Notes: generated by a model from the letters alone, not told the origin. A DNA stretch of 35,762 bases from Bradyrhizobiaceae bacterium (GCA_003105195.1 PQAH01000039.1:1-35762), one strand, 5' to 3'; shown: positions 19,881 to 29,508, counted from the first letter of the stretch. Numbers and translations: made by a program.

Positions 19881-20585
19881 CTACAATTCGACGCGCGGCC
19901 TGCGGGCTTCCAGGACCGCGCTGCGGCTCCGTCCGCCGCAGAACCGGCCGATCAGCCCCATGAGGTCCACGGCCGCCGCCTCGACATCGCCCCAGCCGTT
20001 CGCTTGCAGCGTGACGACCGCGCGCCGGGTCGCGGGCGCGATCAGCGAGCGCGCGTCCTGGCGCCAGTTCCAGCGCCGGCACAACACCTTGCCGGCCGCA
20101 TCCGCATAGACGACCTCGCCCGCCTCGGGGCCCGAGCCCTCCGCGGCGCCCGCCATGTCCACGAAGCTGTCCCCCGCGCGGGCGAAGCGGAAGGCGAGCG
20201 GCGGGGTGACCCGGTCGAGGTCGTCCGCCCCGAGGGGAAGCACCTGGGCGAGCGAGACCGCGTTGTAGAGGTCGACGAAGGCGTTGACCCGGGCGAGCTC
20301 CCGGCCCGCCAGCACGTTCTTGACCAGCCGCTCGACCGACGAGCGGTAGCGGGTCTGCTTGATGCCGAAGCCCTTGTAGGCCGCGCGCCAGGCCGCGATC
20401 CCCGGGATGGCGGCGAGCTCGCTGCCGGCCCAGCGCTCGCGCGCCGCCTGCTCCCGCCCGCGAACGAGGGCGTCGAGCTCCTCCGGGCGCTCCGGCGCGA
20501 TCGCGAGGTCCTCGGTGACCACCACGGCGATGCGGCAGGCCGGGAAGGCGTCGACGATCGCTTCGATGGACAGTGTGATCGGCAT
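19881..20585 (-). CDS. B3/B4 tRNA-binding-domain protein (PheT-like editing fold)
   Basis: A 234-residue stand-alone B3/B4 domain, the fold used for editing in the phenylalanyl-tRNA synthetase beta subunit. Free-standing versions may act on tRNA or amino acids, but function is not established. Typical segments: FPACRIAVVVTEDLAI, then IPGIAAWRAAYKGFGIKQTR, RYRSSVERLVKNVLAG, VNAFVDLYNAVSLAQVLPLG, and GEVVYADAAGKVLCRRWNWR. The start is uncertain: the ATG at 20585 matches where the family usually begins, and an ATG at 20624 or GTG at 20645 would extend it. It is divergent from the TrmO-like gene 64 bases away. Confidence 0.82.
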   Translation of the reverse strand: MPITLSIEAIVDAFPACRIAVVVTEDLAIAPERPEELDALVRGREQAARERWAGSELAAIPGIAAWRAAYKGFGIKQTRYRSSVERLVKNVLAGRELARVNAFVDLYNAVSLAQVLPLGADDLDRVTPPLAFRFARAGDSFVDMAGAAEGSGPEAGEVVYADAAGKVLCRRWNWRQDARSLIAPATRRAVVTLQANGWGDVEAAAVDLMGLIGRFCGGRSRSAVLEARRPRVEL

Positions 20586-20649
20586 CGGGACGCGGGCGGT
20601 TTGGAAGGCGCGGACAGTTGTCATAGCTTGCGCCCGAGTCAACACCCGG

Positions 20650-21156
20650 ATGCTCCCGATGGCCGATCCTTACGATATCCGCGCGGGCGAGGTCGCGATC
20701 ACGCTGCCCGAGCGCTTCGATGCCAGCCTGTATTTCATCGGGCGGATCCGCACGCCCTGGACCACCCGCGAGAAATGCCCGCGCAATCCGCGCGAATCGG
20801 ATGCGGTCTGCACCATCGACGTTGACGAGCGCTTTGCGGCCGCGCTCAAGGGGGTCGAGACCTGCAGCCACCTGATCGTGCTCTACTGGATGGACCGGGC
20901 GCGCCGCGACCTGGTGCAGCAGCGCCCGCGCCATTACGACGAGACCCGCGGCACCTTCGCGCTGCGCTCGCCGGTGCGCCCCAACCCGATCGCGCTCAGC
21001 GTCGTGCGCCTGCTGAAGGTGGAGGGCACGCGCCTCTCGGTGGTCGGGCTCGACTGCCTGGATGGCACCCCCCTGCTCGACCTCAAGCCCTATTTCGCCT
21101 CAACGGACGCAGCCCCCGAGGCCGAGGTCGGCTGGCACCGCGGCCGGCAGGGCTGA
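20650..21156 (+). CDS. trmO: TrmO-like (TsaA family) tRNA m6t6A37 methyltransferase
   Basis: Likely methylates N6-threonylcarbamoyladenosine at position 37 of tRNA using S-adenosylmethionine. The 168 residues form the compact beta-barrel TsaA domain without a C-terminal extension. Family signatures: FIGRIRTPWTTREKCPRNPR at the N-terminus, SHLIVLYWMDRARRDLVQ, and the SAM/tRNA-site run GTFALRSPVRPNPIALSVVR followed by GLDCLDGTPLLDLKPYF. The start is the ATG at 20650 or 20659; neither has a good ribosome-binding site, and the mRNA may be nearly leaderless. Alphaproteobacterial members are often annotated only as SAM-dependent methyltransferase, so substrate assignment is by family. Confidence 0.88.
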   Translation: MLPMADPYDIRAGEVAITLPERFDASLYFIGRIRTPWTTREKCPRNPRESDAVCTIDVDERFAAALKGVETCSHLIVLYWMDRARRDLVQQRPRHYDETRGTFALRSPVRPNPIALSVVRLLKVEGTRLSVVGLDCLDGTPLLDLKPYFASTDAAPEAEVGWHRGRQG

Positions 21157-21221
21157 CCCTTCGTTCCCGACCGCGACTATGCGATGATCGACCTGCTGCG
21201 GGCTCGACGGGGAGGCGGCTC

Positions 21222-21623
21222 ATGGATCGGACCTTTTGGCTCGCCACGCTTTGCGCCTTCGTGACGTCGGTGGTGCTCGCCTTCGTCTTCCACGGCCTGA
21301 TCCTCGCCCCCGACTACGCGTTGCTGCCCGGCGTCTATCGCGGGCCGCAGTTTCGCCCCGGCCTGTTCTCCCTTCTGCTGCTCGGCCAGTTGGTCATGGC
21401 GGGCGCCATGGTCGGCATCTATCGCTACGGGCGCGAGGCGCGTCCCTGGCTGGCGCAGGGCGCTCGCTTCGGCCTGCTGGTGGCCCTGGTCAGCGTGGTG
21501 CCGTGCTACCTGATCGGCTATGCGGTGACGAACGTGCCGGCGGCGCTGGCCATCAAGCAGATCCTGCTGGAGGCCCTCCGCACGGTCGCCATGGGGATCG
21601 CGGTCGCCGGGATCCACCGCTGA
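21222..21623 (+). CDS. Small four-span membrane protein, function unknown
   Basis: A 133-residue integral membrane protein with four predicted helices: FWLATLCAFVTSVVLAFVFH near the start, FSLLLLGQLVMAGAMVGIY, ARFGLLVALVSVVPCYLIGY, and a final ALRTVAMGIAVAGI. Between helices 1 and 2 lies a polar loop, APDYALLPGVYRGPQFRPG. GGGGAGG seven bases before the ATG at 21222 supports the start. I do not recognise a named family with confidence; helix layout and length recall small DUF1761/DUF1440-type proteins. It stands alone, 65 bases after the TrmO-like gene. Confidence 0.8.
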   Translation: MDRTFWLATLCAFVTSVVLAFVFHGLILAPDYALLPGVYRGPQFRPGLFSLLLLGQLVMAGAMVGIYRYGREARPWLAQGARFGLLVALVSVVPCYLIGYAVTNVPAALAIKQILLEALRTVAMGIAVAGIHR

Positions 21624-21640
21624 CCGACCGCGTCCGCGCC

Positions 21641-21670
21641 CGACCGGTGCCGGGGCCCGGCGTCCGGTCG
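21641..21670 (+). terminator. GC-rich hairpin after the small membrane protein gene
   Basis: Arms CGACCGG and CCGGTCG, with an inner GCCGGG/CCCGGC pairing, 17 bases past the stop at 21623. No T tract follows (TAGCTCC), so it may stabilise or pause rather than terminate intrinsically. Confidence 0.4.
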
Positions 21671-21789
21671 TAGCTCCCCGGGGCGGCGGGCGCGGAACCA
21701 ATCGGCCCGCATGCGCGTTTTCCGGCCGCCAGTCACACGCGCGAATTCCTTGGAAATACCAGCCCTGCGGCGTGCCGGAGATTTTCGTC

Positions 21790-21825
21790 CGGACGCGTGA
21801 ACCGCGTCCGTGGTCGCTGCGACCA
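21790..21825. promoter_or_regulatory. Two abutting perfect inverted repeats upstream of the L,D-transpeptidase
   Basis: CGGACGCG-TGAAC-CGCGTCCG (21790-21810) is followed without a gap by TGGTCGC-T-GCGACCA (21811-21825). Both have perfect arms and lie 61-96 bases upstream of the ATG at 21886. They could be adjacent operators or leader-RNA hairpins. The rest of the 262-base gap shows nothing else clear. Confidence 0.4.
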
Positions 21826-21885
21826 ACAGGTATGTGCGCCCGGGGACAAGGGGCGCCGGGACAAGGCGGATAACAGGGGTTTGTC

Positions 21886-22596
21886 ATGAACACGATCTCC
21901 ATCCTTCGCACCGGCGCGGCCCTGCTGTTCGCCGCCGCCACGCTTTCCGCCACCGCTGCGGCCGCCAATCCGCTCAGCCTGTTCCTGCGCGGCCCGGCCG
22001 CGCCGCCGCCCGTCATGGCCTACGCCCCGAGCGACGACATGCCGAACGAGGGCGAGGAGCCGCACGAGCTGCCCGCGCACCTCAAGCGCCAGGTGGTCGG
22101 CTACGCGACGAACGAGGCGCCCGGCACCATCGTCATCGACACCGCCAACACCTACCTCTACCTGGTGCTCGGCGGCGGCCGGGCCATGCGCTACGGCATC
22201 GGCGTCGGCCGCGACGGCTTCCGCTGGTCGGGCGTGCACTCCGTCACCAAGAAGGCCGAGTGGCCGGACTGGACGCCGCCGGCCGAGATGGTCGCGCGCC
22301 AGCCCTACCTGCCGCGCTTCATGGCCGGCGGCCCCGGCAACCCGCTCGGCGCCCGCGCCATGTATATCGGCTCGACCATCTACCGCATCCACGGCACCAA
22401 CCAGCCGCACACCATCGGCGGCCGCGTCTCCTCCGGCTGCTTCCGGATGGTGAACGAGGACGTGATCGACCTCTACAGCCGCGTCAAGGTCGGCGCCAAG
22501 GTGGTCGTGCTCTCCGGCACCCGCACCGTCGAGACCTCGCGCGCCCCCGAGCAGCCCCTGCGCGACGCCGGCCTGCGCCGCCTCGGCATCTACTGA
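21886..22596 (+). CDS. L,D-transpeptidase (YkuD domain), secreted
   Basis: A periplasmic enzyme forming 3-3 cross-links in peptidoglycan or attaching envelope proteins to it; 236 residues. Residues 1-27 are a signal peptide (MNTISILRTGAALLFAAAT, likely cut after AAA). The YkuD domain starts near GTIVIDTANTYLYLVLGGGR and has YGIGVGRDGFRWSG. The catalytic signature is HGTNQPHTIGG...SSGCFRM, with His169 and nucleophile Cys185. PRFMAGGPGNPLGARAMYIG precedes it, as in many alphaproteobacterial paralogues. The start at 21886 is preceded by AGGGG. A strong terminator follows within 32 bases, so it is a single-gene unit. Confidence 0.93.
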   Translation: MNTISILRTGAALLFAAATLSATAAAANPLSLFLRGPAAPPPVMAYAPSDDMPNEGEEPHELPAHLKRQVVGYATNEAPGTIVIDTANTYLYLVLGGGRAMRYGIGVGRDGFRWSGVHSVTKKAEWPDWTPPAEMVARQPYLPRFMAGGPGNPLGARAMYIGSTIYRIHGTNQPHTIGGRVSSGCFRMVNEDVIDLYSRVKVGAKVVVLSGTRTVETSRAPEQPLRDAGLRRLGIY

Positions 22597-22627
22597 GCGT
22601 TCTCTTCCCTTCGACGTGACCTCACTG

Positions 22628-22657
22628 CTGCCGAAGCCGAACCACCGGCTTCGGCAG
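22628..22657 (+). terminator. Intrinsic terminator of the L,D-transpeptidase gene
   Basis: A perfect 12-base stem (CTGCCGAAGCCG / CGGCTTCGGCAG) with a six-base loop AACCAC, 31 bases past the stop, followed by TCCTGCATTTT. Confidence 0.75.
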
Positions 22658-22782
22658 TCCTGCATTTTGATGCGGGCACGGTGCCGGACCTCCCTCCCCG
22701 GCTTGCCGGCGAGAGGACCCGAATACTTCTGCGGAGTGAACCCCGTGTGCTCGAACGCGCCGGACACATTCCCGGATCCGCG

Positions 22783-22810
22783 TTGACACACCTCGCCCTG
22801 CCCCTACATT
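22783..22810 (+). promoter_or_regulatory. Sigma-70-type promoter of thiC
   Basis: TTGACA (22783-22788) and TACATT (22805-22810) are separated by 16 bases. Transcription would begin just before the TPP aptamer, so the riboswitch would be the first part of the RNA. Confidence 0.7.
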
Positions 22811-22818
22811 AGCCTCGT

Positions 22819-24853
<2,035 letters not shown>

Positions 24854-24978
24854 GCCGCGGACGGGTCGCCGCGAGGCGGCCCGCCCTTCCGCACCGGCGC
24901 CCCTCGCGGCATTGAACCTCCGGTCGCGCGCTCCCGACTATCCGAGGCCATCGGACCGGTCGGAGTGACGGCGATCAC

Positions 24979-25398
24979 ATGTCGCACATCATCAAGCTCA
25001 CGGCGCGGCGGCTGCGGCCGCCGAGCCTGCCCGGAGGCCCCGGCTGGGTGGAGCGCTGCGGCGTGTCGCGCCCGCGCCGCAGCCGTCTCGCCAAGCTCGT
25101 CCTGCTGGTCGTCGGTGTCGCCGCCCTCGCCCTCGGCCTGTGGCAGCTCGCCACCGGCGACCCGCAGGGCACGCCCGCGGCCATCGGCGGCATCGGCCTC
25201 CTCGGCTGGGGCCTCGCCCTGCCGTTGCGCTATTCGGTCGACCTCCATGGCCGCGGCGCGGTGCGTTCCCTGCTCGTCACCCCCGATCCCCACTTCGCCG
25301 AACGGGTATCGCGGCTGATCAATGCGGGCCTCGCCGATCCCGCCGCCATGCCGACCTGCTACATCGACCCGAAAGCGAAGCGGATCGAGACGGACTGA
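24979..25398 (+). CDS. Hypothetical protein with two membrane helices
   Basis: 139 residues. A basic N-terminal stretch (RRLRPPSLPGGPGW, RPRRSRLAK) precedes two hydrophobic segments, LVLLVVGVAALALGLWQLA at about 39-57 and AAIGGIGLLGWGLALPLRY at about 67-85. A soluble C-terminus of about 55 residues ends in Lys/Asp-rich sequence. I do not recognise the family. The ATG at 24979 has GGAG about 16 bases before it, which is far, and no better start is visible. It stands 125 bases after thiC, whose 3' flank holds a short GC-rich hairpin, so co-transcription is uncertain. Codon usage looks like a real gene. Confidence 0.62.
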   Translation: MSHIIKLTARRLRPPSLPGGPGWVERCGVSRPRRSRLAKLVLLVVGVAALALGLWQLATGDPQGTPAAIGGIGLLGWGLALPLRYSVDLHGRGAVRSLLVTPDPHFAERVSRLINAGLADPAAMPTCYIDPKAKRIETD

Positions 25399-25431
25399 CT
25401 CGCCGTCCGGATCGCCGCCGGCGCGCCGCGT

Positions 25432-25671
25432 TCAAGACGACTTGCGCGACGACTTCTTCTTCGAGGACTTCTTCTTCGATGATCTCTTCTTCGAGGATTT
25501 CTTCGGCACCTTCTTGCCCTTGCGGCGGGCTTCCGAGAGGCCGATCGCGATCGCCTGCTTGCGGCTCTTCACCTTCTTCTTGCTCCGCCCGCTCTTCAGC
25601 GTGCCCTTCTTGCGCTTGCGCATCGCGCGTTCGACGTCCTTGGAAGCGCTGCGGGAATACTTGCGCGCCAT
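25432..25671 (-). CDS. Small, highly basic DUF6496-type protein
   Basis: 79 residues starting MARKYSRSASKDVERAMRKR, with GGAGG six bases before the ATG at 25671. The N-terminal half (KRKKGTLKSGRSKKKVKSRK, then QAIAIGLSEARRKGKK) matches proteins labelled DUF6496, found widely in soil bacteria. The C-terminal 25 residues are almost only Ser and Lys in SSKKK-like repeats, encoded by short imperfect direct repeats (TTCTTCTTCGA-like on the + strand). Such Lys-rich tails usually bind nucleic acid; this is inference. Repeat slippage makes tail length likely to vary between strains. Confidence 0.85.
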   Translation of the reverse strand: MARKYSRSASKDVERAMRKRKKGTLKSGRSKKKVKSRKQAIAIGLSEARRKGKKVPKKSSKKRSSKKKSSKKKSSRKSS

Positions 25672-25773
25672 GGAATCCTCCGTGAGAGCCGACGAATGCG
25701 GCATCGCTGTCGCCCGACAGGATAAAGTTCTCGGGCGCCGCAGGGTTCCCAAAGCGACGCCGCGCCGGGCGGC

Positions 25774-26460
25774 TCAGCGAAACACCCGCACCCAGCGCGC
25801 GACGTCGAGGAGCGTGGCGAGCGCCGCCGCCACATAGGTGAGCGCCGCGGCGCGCAATACGCTGCGCGCCGCCGGCAGGTCGGGCGTCGCCAGATAGCGG
25901 CCCTGCGCGATCATCGGCAGCGCCTTGGCGAAGCTCGCGTCGAGCTCGACCGGCAGCGTGGTGACATGGACGACGATGCGGAACGCCATCAGCGCGAAGG
26001 CCGCGACGATCTGCAGCGCCAGCAGGATCGGCGCCTTGACGACCAGGAAGACGATCGGCGCCAGCACGAGCAGCCCGGTCGCGACGCGATCGATCCAACC
26101 GAGATTCTTCACCAGCGCGTGACGCCGCGCGAAGGCACGCTCGCCGCGCGCGTGCTGAAGCGCGTGGGAGACCTCGTGGGCCGCGACCGCCACCGCCGCG
26201 ACCGAGCGCCCGTCGTGGTGCTGCGGCGAGAGGCGCACCGCGCGCGCCTCGGGGTCGTAGTGGTCGCCGAGATCGGTCGGCTCGACCTTCACGGCCGCGA
26301 GGCCCTCCCGGTCGAGGAGATGGCGCGCGAGCTCGCCGCCGGTGCCGGGCAGGTCCGCGCGCGCGCGGCCGTGCCGCGCGAGCACGCGGCGCACCCAGAG
26401 CTGCGGGCCGAACAGCAGACCCGCCACGGCCAGGACGACGAGGGCGATCAGGAGGACCAT
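25774..26460 (-). CDS. Membrane zinc metallopeptidase, YugP-like
   Basis: 228 residues from the ATG at 26460 (MVLLIALVVLAVAGLLFGP). The first helix anchors the protein. The zinc motif HEVSH at residues 95-99 sits in AVAAHEVSHALQHARGERAF, as in the putative neutral zinc metallopeptidase family (YugP). Two or three more helices follow: ATGLLVLAPIVFLVV, ILLALQIVAAFALMAFRIVV and a C-terminal AALTYVAAALATLL. TTLPVELDASFAKALPMI is also family-typical and may carry the third ligand. Length matches YugP (about 225). A GTG at 26505 would add 15 residues with no hydrophobic character. Substrates are unknown. Confidence 0.88.
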   Translation of the reverse strand: MVLLIALVVLAVAGLLFGPQLWVRRVLARHGRARADLPGTGGELARHLLDREGLAAVKVEPTDLGDHYDPEARAVRLSPQHHDGRSVAAVAVAAHEVSHALQHARGERAFARRHALVKNLGWIDRVATGLLVLAPIVFLVVKAPILLALQIVAAFALMAFRIVVHVTTLPVELDASFAKALPMIAQGRYLATPDLPAARSVLRAAALTYVAAALATLLDVARWVRVFR

Positions 26461-26538
26461 GACGGATGGGGCACGGAACGAGGACGCGATCCTGGCCGCG
26501 GCCACTGCCGCAGCGAATCCGCCGGACCGCGCGCCGCG

Positions 26539-26820
26539 TCAGCTGCGGCGGCCGCTGGTCCGCTGGTCGTTCAGCCAGTCCGAGAGCGACCCGGCCTGGT
26601 TCTTCGCGGACTTGGCGGATTTCTTCTTCTTCGCAGGCGCCGGGCCGCTCCGCACCTGCTCCGCCTCGCGGGCGAGACGCTGGGCGCGCAGCTTCTCGGT
26701 GCGCTCGAGCACGGCCGCCTGGTGGGCCTCGTACTCGGCCATCGCCTTCTTGGCATCGTCGGCCTTCTGCAGCTTGGCAAGCGCCAGGCGGGCCTGATCT
26801 TCCTTCGAACGTTCTGCCAA
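26539..26820 (-). CDS. Small charged hypothetical protein, probably coiled-coil
   Basis: 93 residues if translation starts at TTG 26820, which has GGAG six bases upstream; an in-frame ATG at 26847 would add nine residues but has a weaker site. The sequence begins AERSKEDQARLALAKLQKAD, followed by a long charged helix (DDAKKAMAEYEAHQAAVLER). A basic Ala/Lys-rich linker comes next (PAPAKKKKSAKSAKNQ), then GSLSDWLNDQRTSGRRS. I do not know the family. The gene lies between the BrnA-like gene and the peptidase on the same strand, with 38- and 78-base gaps. Confidence 0.65.
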   Translation of the reverse strand: MAERSKEDQARLALAKLQKADDAKKAMAEYEAHQAAVLERTEKLRAQRLAREAEQVRSGPAPAKKKKSAKSAKNQAGSLSDWLNDQRTSGRRS

Positions 26821-26858
26821 TGCGGACTCCTCTCGATCGCGATGCACGCGCCCGACGG

Positions 26859-27080
26859 CTACTTTCCGGCGGCCTTGCGCAGGGCCTCGTTGATCCGGTC
26901 CTGCCAGCCCGGTCCGCCTTCCTGGAAGAAGTCGAGCACGTCGCGGTCGATTCGCAAGGAGACGACTTCCTTGCCTTGCGGGAGCGAGAGGCGCGGGGCG
27001 GGAGGCTCCGGCGGCTTGGTCGTGACCTTCTTGAAGGCCGCCTCCGCGGCCTGCCGGGGATCCATGGGACGTCGTGCCAT
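26859..27080 (-). CDS. BrnA-like antitoxin without a visible toxin partner
   Basis: 73 residues, MARRPMDPRQAAEAAFKKVT, then SLPQGKEVVSLRIDRDVLDF and FQEGGPGWQDRINEALRKAA. The last two segments are the ribbon-helix-helix core and the W-Q-x-R-I-N-x-x-L motif of the BrnA family, which represses and neutralises BrnT toxins. BrnT genes normally sit directly upstream, but the 318 bases upstream contain no such ORF, and the gene downstream is unrelated. It may act on a toxin elsewhere or have become a plain regulator (inference). The ATG at 27080 has GAGGGG before it. Confidence 0.82.
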   Translation of the reverse strand: MARRPMDPRQAAEAAFKKVTTKPPEPPAPRLSLPQGKEVVSLRIDRDVLDFFQEGGPGWQDRINEALRKAAGK

Positions 27081-27398
27081 GGGCCCCTCATAGCACGCCG
27101 GCGGCGCCGCACAATGGCGGCCATCGGACAATCTTGCACCTTGGTAACCCCGCTTGAACACATACGAATCGGCTGCCGGGCGGGACCGCGGAACCAGCCC
27201 CGCCGAGCGCATCGCGCAGGTATTGCCGGGGTTTAACGCGCAACTGCGGGTAAAGCTGTCTATTCGTTCAGGTTTCCTGCCGGGCCTCTCCCAAATTCCG
27301 TCAAATTGCAGGTGCCTGTTTCATGCGGCCCGAACTGGGAGTACTGTAACATTCGTCTGCGATCGGCGATCGGCCGACTGCTTTCCGGAGGAAAAGTC
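27081..27398. other. Divergent intergenic region of 318 bases
   Basis: Separates the BrnA-like gene (leftward) from the small secreted protein (rightward), so it should hold two promoters. It is less GC-rich than its surroundings around 27240-27350. A tandem GCGATCG-GCGATCG lies at about 27360-27372. I see no confident -10/-35 pair, no BrnT-like frame and no RNA gene. Confidence 0.4.
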
Positions 27399-27704
27399 AT
27401 GAAGAAGACCCTCACCGCACTGCTTGCGGCTGTGACGATCGCGGGAGCGGCGATTGCGACGGCCGACGACGCGGATGCGCGCCGCCGCGGCGGAGCCGTC
27501 GCAGCCGGCATCATCGGCGGCATCGCGGCCGGCGCCATCCTGGGCGGCGCGATCGCCAATTCGCCCGCCTACGGCTACGGCCCGGCCCCGGTCTACGTGG
27601 CGCCCGGCTACGGTCCCGGCCCCGGCTGCTACTACGCCCGCCAGCGGGTGTGGGACGAGTATTACGGCGTGTGGCGCCGGCAGCGGGTCCTCGTCTGCCC
27701 GTGA
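27399..27704 (+). CDS. Small secreted Gly/Tyr-rich protein
   Basis: 101 residues with a classic signal peptide (MKKTLTALLAAVTIAGAAIA, likely cut near TADDADA). A Gly/Ala hydrophobic stretch follows (AAGIIGGIAAGAILGGAIA), which could insert in a membrane. The C-terminal half is Tyr/Pro/Gly-rich (YGYGPAPVYVAPGYGPG) and ends with CYYARQRVWDEYYGVWRRQR plus a final Cys, so a Cys-Cys bond is possible. Such proteins are frequent in Bradyrhizobium-like genomes but have no assigned role. CCGGAGGAAAAG gives a strong site for the ATG at 27399. Confidence 0.82.
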   Translation: MKKTLTALLAAVTIAGAAIATADDADARRRGGAVAAGIIGGIAAGAILGGAIANSPAYGYGPAPVYVAPGYGPGPGCYYARQRVWDEYYGVWRRQRVLVCP

Positions 27705-27746
27705 CCTGATCGACGACGGATCTGATCTTTCACGCCTCGGCGTTGC

Positions 27747-27773
27747 ACCAGCCCGGCCTTCGGCCGGGCTGGT
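27747..27773. terminator. Hairpin between convergent genes
   Basis: A perfect 12-base stem (ACCAGCCCGGCC / GGCCGGGCTGGT) with a TTC loop, between the ends of the secreted-protein gene (27704) and the transglycosylase gene (27833). No long T tract on either strand, but position and stability suggest it serves both transcripts. Confidence 0.6.
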
Positions 27774-27832
27774 TCATCGCGCCCATCAAACCGGCGCTCG
27801 GAGGGATCGCGCGCCGGCAACGGCGCAGCCGC

Positions 27833-29065
27833 TCACCGGCGCGCGCGCATGTGCGCGAGCACTTCGGCGGTCGGCCAGCAGTCGAGCTTCAGGCCGTTCG
27901 CCTTCTGGTAGGCGCCGAGCGCTGCGCGCGTGAGCATGCCGGCCTTGCCGTCGATCCTGTCGCCGTAGAGGCCGAGCTCGGCGAGGCGCCGCTGCATCGC
28001 CTCCACCTCCACGGTCCTGAGCTGGGTCGACTTGCTCCACGGCGTCTCGAACGGCCGCGCCGCGCCGATCCGGTCGGCGAGGTGGCCGACGAACAGCACG
28101 TAGAGGTCGGAGAAATTGTAGTCCTTGATCACGTAGTAGTTCTTCGGCGTGAGAAAGGCCGGACCATAGGTGCCTTCCGGCAGCAGCAGCGAGGCCGGCT
28201 CGGACATCTCCATCGCGCCCGGCCGCAGCCCGCGGGCCGGCACGAAGCCGCGGCGCAGCCATTCGCGAATCGGCTGCGTGTGTCCGGGCTGCGCGATCGT
28301 GCAGTCGACGTCGGCGGGTGCGCGCACCTCGTAGGCCCAGCGCCGGCCGCGCTGCCAGCCTTTGCCGACGAGCTGCCGCGCCGCCGAGGCGAGCGCGTCC
28401 GGCACCGAGCCGAAGATGTCGCGCCGCCCGTCGCCGTCGAAGTCTACCGCGTAGCGGTAGAAGTCCGAGGGCAGGAACTGGGTGAGGCCGAGCGCGCCCG
28501 CCCACGAGCTCTTCATGGCGAGGGACGCGTGCCCCTCCTGCACCATCTTCAGCGCGAGCAGGAGCTCCTCGCGAAACTGCGCCTTGCGGCGGCCCACATA
28601 GGCCTGGGTCGCGAGCACGCGGATCGCGCCGTGTTGCAGCTTGTGACGCCCGTAATCGGTCTCGCGGCCGAAGATCGCCAGCACGACCGTCGCCGGCACC
28701 CCGTGCTCGCGCTCGATCGCATCGAGGGTCGCGCGGTGGCGCGCCAGCAGCAGGCGGCCGTGCGCGGCGAGCCGCGAGATCGTCTTCTCCGAGAGATAGG
28801 CGGCCGGCGTCTGCACGAATTCCGGCTGCGCGCGGTCCGGCCGCTCGGGCCGGCCCGGGACCACGAGGTCGGGCAGGCCGTAGTCGGGGGCGAGGCCGCG
28901 CGTCGCCGCCTCGAAGGTCGCCCGGGTGATGCCGTGGCGCTGCGCCTCCGGCCACGCCCCCGCGAGAAACGCCTGGAACCCCGGATCGGCGCGGCTCGGG
29001 GCCGCCGGCAGCGCCAGCCACAGCAGCGCCGCGAGGATCGCGAGCCGTCGCACCGTGCGCCTCAC
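27833..29065 (-). CDS. Lytic murein transglycosylase, MltB-like, with peptidoglycan-binding domain
   Basis: 410 residues. The GTG at 29065 overlaps the stop of the acetyltransferase by four bases (GTGA). Residues 1-25 are a Sec signal (RRLAILAALLWLALPAAPSR). The GH103 catalytic domain has FQAFLAGAWPEAQRHGITRA, then VPATVVLAIFGRETDYGRHK with the catalytic Glu in GRETDYG, SSWAGALGLTQFLPSDFYRY, DFDGDGRRDIFGSVPDALAS, and NYYVIKDYNFSDLYVLFVGH. The last 70 residues are a PG_binding_1 domain (VEAMQRRLAELGLYGDRIDG, then LTRAALGAYQKANGL). No lipobox is seen, so it is probably soluble in the periplasm. It cleaves the MurNAc-GlcNAc bond, forming anhydro ends. Confidence 0.93.
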   Translation of the reverse strand: MRRTVRRLAILAALLWLALPAAPSRADPGFQAFLAGAWPEAQRHGITRATFEAATRGLAPDYGLPDLVVPGRPERPDRAQPEFVQTPAAYLSEKTISRLAAHGRLLLARHRATLDAIEREHGVPATVVLAIFGRETDYGRHKLQHGAIRVLATQAYVGRRKAQFREELLLALKMVQEGHASLAMKSSWAGALGLTQFLPSDFYRYAVDFDGDGRRDIFGSVPDALASAARQLVGKGWQRGRRWAYEVRAPADVDCTIAQPGHTQPIREWLRRGFVPARGLRPGAMEMSEPASLLLPEGTYGPAFLTPKNYYVIKDYNFSDLYVLFVGHLADRIGAARPFETPWSKSTQLRTVEVEAMQRRLAELGLYGDRIDGKAGMLTRAALGAYQKANGLKLDCWPTAEVLAHMRARR

Positions 29066-29508
29066 AGGCGCTTCGACAGCATGGCGCTGCCGCGGTCGCG
29101 ATAGCCGAGGCCCTCGTACCAGCCGCGCATCGCATTGTCCGGCATCACTTCGAGGTGCAGCGCCCGGCAGCCGCTCGCCCGCGCCGCCGCCTCGAGCGCG
29201 GCATAGAGCGCGGCGCCGTGGCCCCGCCCGCGCAGCTCGGGCGCCACATAGATGTCGTCGACGAAGGCGTCCCGCCCGCCATACTCGACCGTGTAGCCGA
29301 AGCAGAGCACCGCATAGCCGGCGATGCGGCCCCCCTCGTCCAGCACCATGACGCGCCCCTCCGCAGCGGCCACCGGCGTCAGCATCGCGGCGAGAGCGCA
29401 AGCACCTTCGGGCGGGAGCGGATGGCCATCCTCGGCATGAAAGCTCCGCGCAAGCGCGAGCAGCGCCGCCTCGTCCTCGGGGCGCGCGGCCCGCACGCGC
29501 ACGCTCAC
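29062..29508 (-). CDS. GNAT-family N-acetyltransferase
   Basis: 148 residues from the GTG at 29508, which overlaps the stop of the upstream gene by four bases (GTGA). The acetyl-CoA-binding motif is clear: DDIYVAPELRGRGHGAALYA, with R-G-R-G-H-G as the pyrophosphate loop. A second typical segment follows, ALHLEVMPDNAMRGWYEGLG, then YRDRGSAMLSKRL at the end. The N-terminus VRAARPEDEAALLALARSFH is the usual first strand and helix. Substrate unknown; closest in appearance to RimI-like or small-molecule GNAT proteins. Coupling to the transglycosylase gene suggests co-expression, but a shared pathway is not evident. Confidence 0.9.
   Translation of the reverse strand: MSVRVRAARPEDEAALLALARSFHAEDGHPLPPEGACALAAMLTPVAAAEGRVMVLDEGGRIAGYAVLCFGYTVEYGGRDAFVDDIYVAPELRGRGHGAALYAALEAAARASGCRALHLEVMPDNAMRGWYEGLGYRDRGSAMLSKRL

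Noticed and set aside
25440..25510. Short direct repeats resembling a repeat array
   Set aside because: They encode the Ser/Lys tail of the DUF6496 protein; no unique spacers of CRISPR length.
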